A stretch of DNA of 64,000 nt from Oceanibaculum indicum P24 (lineage in GTDB: Bacteria; Pseudomonadota; Alphaproteobacteria; Oceanibaculales; Oceanibaculaceae): contig NZ_AMRL01000008.1 in NCBI RefSeq assembly GCF_000299935.1, forward strand, positions 1 to 64,000. Direction: 5' to 3'. The translations under genes and the position numbers were made by a program. Below are positions 52,765 through 64,000 of this stretch, piece after piece (the first letter of the stretch is position 1; every line of letters begins with the position of its first letter). The notes beneath the pieces were generated by a model that was given only the letters and a program-made list of their open reading frames with translations, made no database searches and was not told the DNA's origin.

Positions 52765-53223
52765 CTAAAACCGCGCCAAATCGCGCAATGCACCGCGCAG
52801 GCCGGGGCTGGCGCCGAGCGCCAGGCCAGCCACCAGCATACCCAGCGTGCCGGTCTTGGCATTGGCACGCAGCCCCTGCTCCAGCTCCGCCTGCAGCAAC
52901 TGCAGCTCCGCCAGCGTGGCGGCCTGCGCCACCTCGCGGTGACGGGTGCGGCTGCGCACCTTCGTCGCCAGCCAGGCGGTCAGCGCCACCAGTCCAGCCA
53001 CACCGAGGCAGAGCAGCCCGGTGAACAGCGCGGCGTCAGGCGCCGGCACATGGCGCAGCAGCCAGAGATGGAAGGACAGCGCCAGGAAACCGAGGCCAAG
53101 GGCGGCGACGAGGCCGGCGGCGGCGAACCCCGCCACCCGCCAGCACAGCCGCCCGGCACTGTCCTTCGCATTGCGGATTTCCGCCTGCGCGTAGGGCAGC
53201 GCTATGTCGAGGAGATACCGCAC
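52765..53223 (-). CDS. Phage-holin-superfamily membrane protein (YqjE-like)
   Basis: A 152-residue protein with two long hydrophobic helices (about 33-55 and 65-88), then a polar C-terminal half with a third short hydrophobic segment. The arrangement matches the holin superfamily III/YqjE proteins, which are not phage lysis proteins but stationary-phase envelope proteins. It follows the DUF883 gene with 12 bp between, as in the yqjD-yqjE pair. Confidence 0.75.
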   Translation of the reverse strand: MRYLLDIALPYAQAEIRNAKDSAGRLCWRVAGFAAAGLVAALGLGFLALSFHLWLLRHVPAPDAALFTGLLCLGVAGLVALTAWLATKVRSRTRHREVAQAATLAELQLLQAELEQGLRANAKTGTLGMLVAGLALGASPGLRGALRDLARF

Positions 53224-53235
53224 GATGCGCCCGCC

Positions 53236-53550
53236 TTAGCGGCGATCCAGCAGCTTGCCGATCAGCAGGCCGGCACCCAGCGCAATCAGCATGCTCTGCA
53301 GCGGCTTGTCCTCGATATGGCGCTCGACGCTGGCGACACCCTCGGCACCGCGCGCCCGGGCCGTCTTGGCCGCGCCTTCGAGTTCGCTGCGCAGCGCGGC
53401 AACCCGCTCCTTCAGCTGGGCCATCTTGTCGTCGGACGTCGTAGAGGCCTGCTCGCCCAGAGTCTTGGCCAGCGCGCCGACATCCTTGCGCAGCGCCGCG
53501 AGATCGTTCTTCAGGGCGGCAATATCGTCAGCCGGTTCACGAGTAGCCAT
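53236..53550 (-). CDS. DUF883 family protein (YqjD/ElaB-like)
   Basis: A 104-residue protein. An amphipathic helical region (residues 5-80, rich in Ala, Lys and Glu) is followed by ERHIEDKPLQSMLIALGAGLLIGKLLDRR, the conserved C-terminal membrane anchor of DUF883. E. coli YqjD and ElaB bind ribosomes and tether them to the inner membrane in stationary phase. GGAGCC precedes the ATG at 53550. Confidence 0.85.
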   Translation of the reverse strand: MATREPADDIAALKNDLAALRKDVGALAKTLGEQASTTSDDKMAQLKERVAALRSELEGAAKTARARGAEGVASVERHIEDKPLQSMLIALGAGLLIGKLLDRR

Positions 53551-53797
53551 GAAAGGCTCCTTTCGTTGCTTGTAAGTCAAGATTGCGTTCGGCGTGAACG
53601 CTTCTACAGGTAAAGAACGCAGGGAAAATCATATTGTTCCGGAAAATCAGAACACCGGCGGGCGTTGGGTGTATATTTTCTGAAAATACGCGCCGCCCGT
53701 TCAGGGAACTTTGCGTTGCAGGAAAAAGTTATTCATGGGCCATGTGGCATTTTAATGACCATATGGCGAAATTCATTATGAAGGCATATGAAGATCT
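53551..53797. other. Divergent promoter region between the DUF883 and AI-2E genes
   Basis: 247 bp without a gene, locally AT-rich. TATTTTCTGAAAATA at 53673-53687 is a near-perfect palindrome that could be an operator. GGTTCCGG-type short repeats appear upstream of the DUF883 gene. No terminator is visible. Confidence 0.45.
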
Positions 53798-54940
53798 ATG
53801 AGCGATTCGCCGCCAGCCACCCGCCCTGCTCCCTCAGACACCTCTTCTGAAGCCACAGCCGATCAGGGTGTGGAAGGTGGTTCGGCACTCGCCTTCCTGC
53901 AGGCCAGCAGCGTCACCCGGATGGCCGCCATCGGGCTGCTCATTCTGGCGCTGATCTACACGGCCTATTTCGCGAAACCGATCCTGCTGCCGATCTTCCT
54001 GGCGCTGCTGCTCACCATCCTGCTGATGCCGGCGGTGCGTCTGCTGACCCGCCTGCGCCTGCCGCAGACGCTGAGCGCCTTCCTGATCGTTGCCATGCTG
54101 GGGACCGGTCTTGCCGCCGGCACGGTGCAGCTTGCCGGCCCGGCGGCGGAGCATCTCGATCTGGGGCCGAACGTGCTCTACAAGATCGAACGGAAGCTGG
54201 CCGAACTGAAACTGCCGCTGCGCAAGGCGCAGGAAACCACCGAAAAGATCGCCGAGATAGCCAAGCTGGAGAATAACGAGGGACAGCGGATCGTGGTGGT
54301 CGAGGGCAGCCTGACCGAAACCCTGGCCAGCCAGGCGCAATCGATCCTGACCACGCTGGCCATCACCACCGTGCTGCTGTTCTTCCTGCTGGCCGCTGGG
54401 CCTTCTACCGCAAACCGCATCGTCGAGGCCGTATCGCAGGCCGACCAGCGCCGGCGGCTAAAACGCATGCTGCTGGAGGTGCAGTGGAAGATATCGGTCT
54501 ATCTGCGCACCTTCACCCTTATCAGCCTGGCGCTCGGCGTGGCGACGGCGGCGGCGATGTGGGCGCTCGATATGCCCAGCCCCTGGCTGTGGGGTGCCCT
54601 CGCCGCGGTGCTGAACTTCCTTCCCTATATCGGCCCGGCGATCACGGCGGTCATCATTGCCAGTGCCGCGCTGCTGAATTTCGATAGCTGGACTCAGATC
54701 CTGATGCCACCGTTGGCGGCCTATGCGCTGACCGTGCTGGAAGGGCAGTTCATCACCCCGCTGCTGCTGGGCCGGCAGCTGACGCTGAACCCGATCCTGG
54801 TGTTCCTGGCAGTGATCTTCTGGGGCTGGCTGTGGGGCCTGCCCGGCGCGCTGCTGGCCGTGCCGATCCTCACCATCGGCAAGATCGTGCTCAGCAATAT
54901 GCCCGGCACGCCACCAGCCTTGCGCGCCGCCATGGAGTGA
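53798..54940 (+). CDS. AI-2E family transporter
   Basis: A 380-residue membrane protein with about eight helices and a large polar loop (about residues 125-185) between helices, as in PerM/TqsA. FAKPILLPIFLALLLTILLMPAVRLLTRLRLP and FLPYIGPAITAVIIASAA match this family. Members move small molecules or ions; an autoinducer-2 role is proven only for a few. Preceded by an extended AT-rich region and followed by a strong bidirectional terminator. Confidence 0.88.
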   Translation: MSDSPPATRPAPSDTSSEATADQGVEGGSALAFLQASSVTRMAAIGLLILALIYTAYFAKPILLPIFLALLLTILLMPAVRLLTRLRLPQTLSAFLIVAMLGTGLAAGTVQLAGPAAEHLDLGPNVLYKIERKLAELKLPLRKAQETTEKIAEIAKLENNEGQRIVVVEGSLTETLASQAQSILTTLAITTVLLFFLLAAGPSTANRIVEAVSQADQRRRLKRMLLEVQWKISVYLRTFTLISLALGVATAAAMWALDMPSPWLWGALAAVLNFLPYIGPAITAVIIASAALLNFDSWTQILMPPLAAYALTVLEGQFITPLLLGRQLTLNPILVFLAVIFWGWLWGLPGALLAVPILTIGKIVLSNMPGTPPALRAAME

Positions 54941-54948
54941 GCAGATAC

Positions 54949-54984
54949 AAAAAACCCCGGCACAAGGCCGGGGTTTTCTTTTAT
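54949..54984. terminator. Bidirectional terminator between AI-2E gene and aatA
   Basis: AAAACCCCGGC and GCCGGGGTTTT pair around ACAAG, followed by CTTTTATT on the plus strand and an A/T-run on the other side. It serves the two convergent genes. Confidence 0.92.
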
Positions 54985-54999
54985 TCGAGGTTGAAAACC

Positions 55000-58414
<3,415 letters not shown>

Positions 58415-58464
58415 GCCCCACCTCTCCGCTGGAAACCGTCTGCGCGCGGTCCTATGTTAGCGCC

Positions 58465-60681
<2,217 letters not shown>

Positions 60682-60712
60682 TAAGCTATCCCTCTCCCCT
60701 ACCGTCTCCGCC

Positions 60713-60814
60713 CGTCACCCCCGCATTGATTGCGGGGGTCCAGGCTTCAACCCGCTGGATCGTCGGTCGAGTAAGCTGAACCCTGGATTCCCGCAACAAG
60801 TGCGGGAATGACGG
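60713..60814. repeat. Palindromic intergenic repeat, copy 8
   Basis: The left unit CGTCACCCCCGCATTGATTG ends GGGGGTCCAGG. The right unit CTGGATTCCCGCAACAAGTG ends GGGAATGACGG. Same order as copies 3, 4 and 7. Confidence 0.85.
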
Positions 60815-60851
60815 CAGGAGAAACCGCCCGCTATGTGATTCAACTTTCCTT

Positions 60852-61001
60852 GCCCTCTCCCCTTGCGGGAGAGGGTTGCGAAGCCTTATCGAGCGGAACG
60901 CGAGATTAGGCGGAGCTGGGTGAGGGGTAACCGCAAGGGCGGAGCCGCCCCCTCACCCGGTTCGCTGACGCTCACCACCCTCTCCCGCAAGGGGAGAGGG
61001 T
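60852..61001. repeat. Composite CTCACC-type palindromic repeat, copy 2
   Basis: CCCTCTCCCCTTGCGGGAGA with a GGGTTGCGAAGCC segment and GGCGGAGCTGGGTGAGGGG is followed by an inverted CCCCCTCACCCGGTTCGCTG and CCACCCTCTCCCGCAAGGGG. It matches the element at 32295 in both halves but in reverse order. It abuts the LLM oxidoreductase stop. Confidence 0.8.
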
Positions 61002-61009
61002 TTACATTC

Positions 61010-62014
61010 CTACGCCGCCGCGCGCAGGTCGCTGACGATGCCGGAGAGGATTTCGTAGGAGCGCAGGCGCTTCCCATGATCGTGGATCGCCGAGGCGACA
61101 ATCAGCTCGTCGGCGCCGGTATCCGCGATGAAGCGTTCCAGACCGGCCCGCACCGTTTCCGCCGAGCCGACGAAGGAACAGGCCAGCATGCGCGCGACAT
61201 GCGCCTTCTCGTCCGGCGACCACAGGCTTTCGATATCCTCGACCGGCGGCGGCAGCTGACCGCGCCGTCCGCGGATCATGCCGATCACCCGCTGCTGCGC
61301 GGAGGTGAAGAGATAGCGCGCCTCCGCATCCGTATCGGCGGCAAACACATTCACCCCGACCATCGCATGCGGCCGGTCGAGCTGCTCGGACGGCTTGAAG
61401 CCCTCGCGATAGACGGAAAGCGCCTGCATCAGCGCGCCCGGCGCGAAATGCGAGGCGAAGGCATAGGGCAGGCCCAGCACCGCCGCCAGCTGCGCGCCGA
61501 ACAGGCTGGAGCCCAGAATCCATAAGGGCACGTTGGTATCCGTCCCCGGCACAGCCTGGATGCGCTGGTCCGGCTGCAACGGCCCGAGCAGCGCCTGCAG
61601 CTCCAGCACATCCTGCGGGAACTGGTCGGACGCCATCGGGTCGCGGCGCAGCGCCCGCCAGGTCATCTGGTCGGTGCCCGGCGCACGGCCAAGGCCAAGA
61701 TCGATGCGGCCCGGAAACAGCGATTCCAGCGTGCCGAACTGCTCCGCGATCACCAGCGGCGAATGGTTCGGCAGCATGATGCCGCCCGCCCCCACCCGCA
61801 TGGTCTTGGTGGCGGCGGCCACCTGGCCGATCACCACGGAGGTCGCCGCACTGGCGATGCCGGTCATGTTGTGATGCTCGGCCAGCCAGTAGCGGTTATA
61901 GCCCCAGCGCTCCGCATGACGGGCAAGGTCGATCGTGTTGCGCAGCGCATCGCCGGGCGTGGAGCCCTGCGGCACCGGCGCCAGATCGAGAACCGAAAAG
62001 GGAATCATCGCCAT
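61010..62014 (-). CDS. LLM class flavin-dependent oxidoreductase (luciferase-like monooxygenase)
   Basis: A 334-residue bacterial-luciferase-fold enzyme. [14 protein letters not shown] at the N-terminus, [28 protein letters not shown] (His for flavin), and [18 protein letters not shown] are characteristic of the MsnO8-like group. It uses reduced flavin from a partner reductase. The start at 62014 or 62008 cannot be separated. It is downstream of the small secreted molybdopterin-oxidoreductase-like gene and probably cotranscribed. Substrate unknown. Confidence 0.87.
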   Translation of the reverse strand: MAMIPFSVLDLAPVPQGSTPGDALRNTIDLARHAERWGYNRYWLAEHHNMTGIASAATSVVIGQVAAATKTMRVGAGGIMLPNHSPLVIAEQFGTLESLFPGRIDLGLGRAPGTDQMTWRALRRDPMASDQFPQDVLELQALLGPLQPDQRIQAVPGTDTNVPLWILGSSLFGAQLAAVLGLPYAFASHFAPGALMQALSVYREGFKPSEQLDRPHAMVGVNVFAADTDAEARYLFTSAQQRVIGMIRGRRGQLPPPVEDIESLWSPDEKAHVARMLACSFVGSAETVRAGLERFIADTGADELIVASAIHDHGKRLRSYEILSGIVSDLRAAA

Positions 62015-62018
62015 CCCC

Positions 62019-62579
62019 CTATTCCACTGTCATGTAGAAGCCGGCCCAGAGCCATTTGGAATCGTCCATGCCCTTCAGCTTCGGGTCGGTATCGCGCGGA
62101 TAGACCAGCCAGACCGGGCCACGGTCGCCGATGCCGAGATAGCGGCCATCGGCCTTCACCGCGAGCACGGCATCGTGATTATAGGCGTCGGTCACCGGGA
62201 TTTCCGGCTCATAGCCATCCAGCCCCAGGAAGCGGATGGTGCTGCCCCTGGCACCGGCGGCCTTCAGCACATCGCGCAGCAGGGGCCCCTCGAAGGTGTA
62301 GCCCTTCGGCCATTCCGGGTAGCGCACGGTCAGGCTCTTCATGCCCAGCGCCTCCAGCATCGGGAGGTCGAAAGCCACCGCCTTCTCGAAGCCGGTGACG
62401 CCGTGGCTTTTCAGCAGCCCGTCCATGAACGGGTCGAACGACCCCCGATTGGACTTGTCCACCGTGCCGGTGATGGTGAGGACGACCGGCCCGGACGGTT
62501 CCGGCAATTGCTGCGCCGAGACGGCGCTGGAAACCAGCAGGCCGAGGGCGACGAACGCGCCGAACAGACGAGACTTCAT
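62019..62579 (-). CDS. Secreted small oxidoreductase, molybdopterin-binding-domain-like
   Basis: A 186-residue protein with a Sec signal peptide (1-22, [20 protein letters not shown]). The mature part [51 protein letters not shown] and [10 protein letters not shown] resembles the small sulfite-oxidase-like molybdopterin-oxidoreductase domain. The cysteine normally coordinating molybdenum is not visible, so it may not bind the cofactor. It is divergent from the glutamine synthetase gene, and GGAG precedes the ATG. Confidence 0.72.
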   Translation of the reverse strand: MKSRLFGAFVALGLLVSSAVSAQQLPEPSGPVVLTITGTVDKSNRGSFDPFMDGLLKSHGVTGFEKAVAFDLPMLEALGMKSLTVRYPEWPKGYTFEGPLLRDVLKAAGARGSTIRFLGLDGYEPEIPVTDAYNHDAVLAVKADGRYLGIGDRGPVWLVYPRDTDPKLKGMDDSKWLWAGFYMTVE

Positions 62580-62749
62580 GATGGCTCCGATCCCGAGTGT
62601 CGAATGGTTAAGGGGACTATAGCGCCGCTTGCCGGCCGGGTCATCCGCACCGCTCGACAGGCGCGTGGTTTTCCGGTCTGATCCAGGATCATAGGTACGT
62701 ATATAAATAATCGGGTGCCATACCGACCGGACAGGAGGCAGGACGAAAC

Positions 62750-64000
62750 ATGCAGGCCAGAGAGGTAAAGACAGAAGAGGAGGCAAGGCGGATCGTCGAG
62801 GCACGCGGCCTCAGCCATGTGAAGGTCGGCGTCAGCGACATCGATGGCGTGCTGCGCGGCAAGTATATGGCGCGCGACAAGTTCTTCTCCGCGCTGGAAG
62901 GCGGTTTCGGCTTCTGCGACGTGGTGCTGGGCTGGGATTCGCAGGACGAGCTGTACGACAACACACGCTTCACCGGCTGGCACACCGCCTATCCCGACGC
63001 GCCGGTGCGCATCCTGCCAGAAAGCTGCCGCGAGCTGCCCTTCGAGGACAATATGCTGTTCTTCCTGGGCGAGTTCGCCGACAAGGCGGAGACGGTCTGC
63101 CCGCGCGGCACGCTGCGCCGGGTGCTGGACAAGGCGGAGTCCATGGGCTTCAAGGCCAGGGCCGCCTTCGAGTATGAATTCTTCCTGTTCGACGAGACGC
63201 CCGACAGCATCCGCGAGAAGGGCTATTACGGGCTGAAGCCGATCACGCCCGGCATGTTCGGCTATTCCGTGCTGCGCTCCACCGTGCATGCCGATTTCTA
63301 TCACGCCCTGCTGGAACTGTCGGAGCGCATGGACTTCCCCATCGAGGGGCTGCACACCGAGACCGGCCCCGGCGTGCTGGAGGCCGCGATTACCGTCGAT
63401 GACGCGCTGGCTGCCGCCGACAAGGCCGCCCTGTTCAAGAGCTTCACCAAGGTGCTGGCGCAGCGCAACGGCATGATGGCGACCTTCATGGCGAAATGGT
63501 CGCCCGACTATCCGGGGCAGAGCGGCCACCTGCATCTGTCGCTGACCGACAGGGACGGCAAGCCGGTGTTCCATGACCCGGCGGCGGAGCACGGCATGAG
63601 CCCGACCATGCGGCATTTCCTCGGCGGGCAGCAGAAGCTGATGCCGGAGATGCTGGCGCTGATCGCGCCCACGGTGAACAGTTTTTCCCGCCTGATTCCC
63701 GGCTACTGGGCGCCCATCGCGTCACTGTGGGGCGTGGAGAACCGCACCTGCGCGCTGCGCCTCATCGGCGATTCGCCGAAATCCAAGCGCATCGAATACC
63801 GGGTCGCGGCGGCGGACGGGAATCCCTATCTGGTGCAGGCGGCAGCACTCGCCTCGGGCCTGTGGGGCATCGAGAACGAGATCGAGCCGGAAACGCCGAT
63901 CAAGGGCAATGCCTATGAGGTGAAGCCGCCCGCCCGCCTCGCCTTCCCCGCCACGCTGTGGGAGGCGGCGCAGAAGCTGCGCCGCTCAAAAGCCGCGCGG
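62750..64000 (+). CDS. Glutamine synthetase family protein (partial, cut by window end)
   Basis: At least 417 residues, open at the right edge. VKVGVSDIDGVLRGKYMARDKF is the N-terminal beta-grasp domain. FEYEFFLF, GQSGHLHLS and NRTCALRLI are the catalytic-domain motifs with metal and ATP ligands. The divergence from GlnA and the presence of GYYGLKPITPGMFGYSVLRS suggest a gamma-glutamylamine synthetase (PuuA-like). GGAGG precedes the ATG at 62750. Only the last 30-50 residues seem to be missing. Confidence 0.88.
   Translation, partial: MQAREVKTEEEARRIVEARGLSHVKVGVSDIDGVLRGKYMARDKFFSALEGGFGFCDVVLGWDSQDELYDNTRFTGWHTAYPDAPVRILPESCRELPFEDNMLFFLGEFADKAETVCPRGTLRRVLDKAESMGFKARAAFEYEFFLFDETPDSIREKGYYGLKPITPGMFGYSVLRSTVHADFYHALLELSERMDFPIEGLHTETGPGVLEAAITVDDALAAADKAALFKSFTKVLAQRNGMMATFMAKWSPDYPGQSGHLHLSLTDRDGKPVFHDPAAEHGMSPTMRHFLGGQQKLMPEMLALIAPTVNSFSRLIPGYWAPIASLWGVENRTCALRLIGDSPKSKRIEYRVAAADGNPYLVQAAALASGLWGIENEIEPETPIKGNAYEVKPPARLAFPATLWEAAQKLRRSKAAR

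Noticed and set aside
52765-53550. A prophage lysis module (holin).
   Set aside because: The holin-superfamily protein is paired with a DUF883 protein, the yqjD-yqjE arrangement. No endolysin or phage gene is near.

Overview
This 64 kb window is GC-rich bacterial chromosome in which nearly every stretch is coding. The SAM-II riboswitches, the aioXSR-aioBA arsenite-oxidation locus, the compact queuosine operon and head-to-head REP-like repeats together point to an alphaproteobacterium, most likely of the Rhodospirillales. The genus cannot be fixed from sequence alone.

Layout. 0-5.4 kb: a small DMT-type permease, an N-acyl-D-amino-acid deacylase, a hydrolase pair on the minus strand, a DEAD-box RNA helicase and a stand-alone Lrp-type sensor domain. 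5.6-10.2 kb: a complete Liv-type branched-chain amino acid or amide ABC transporter operon. 10.1-14.3 kb: an unassigned polytopic membrane protein, two tandem HD-GYP proteins (one under a possible FNR/FixK box), a DUF3297 protein and a LysE exporter. 14.4-17 kb: metZ with an OsmC protein and an ATP-grasp ligase. 17.2-21.1 kb: a five-gene minus-strand operon led by the Fe-S carrier ATPase Mrp/ApbC. 21.3-25.7 kb: a queuosine operon (precursor transporter, queA, tgt, queF, queG). 25.9-32.1 kb: a sulfur locus with two SAM-II riboswitches, one before an OsmC gene and one before a sulfonate-type ABC transporter, followed by cystathionine beta-synthase and a cystathionine gamma-family enzyme.

32.6-47.6 kb holds two exporters and then an accessory region. 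It begins with about 650 bp of non-coding DNA carrying a tRNA-3'-end-like sequence. Next come a TetR/epimerase pair, an ArsR-controlled unit (ArsR, DUF1127 protein, COG0701 permease, transglutaminase-like protein), and the arsenite oxidase locus aioBA with its regulators aioR, aioS and aioX. It ends at a decayed tyrosine integrase and a tRNA-Val(CAC). aioB has a good sigma-54 promoter with upstream palindromes, matching the AioX-AioS-AioR model. However, aioR as given has a one-base frameshift inside its AAA+ domain.

47.6-64 kb: a soluble MCP/Cache-like protein, a small orphan protein, a 2-keto-3-deoxy sugar acid type module (SDR and FAH hydrolase), a YqjD/YqjE-like pair, an AI-2E family permease, aspartate aminotransferase, an MFS exporter, a class II aldolase family protein, uvrB, an LLM flavin oxidoreductase, a small molybdopterin-oxidoreductase-like secreted protein, and a glutamine synthetase family gene cut by the right edge.

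At least eight copies of one palindromic repeat family sit in intergenic gaps across the window. Two other repeat types also occur. No CRISPR array, rRNA operon or intact insertion sequence was seen.
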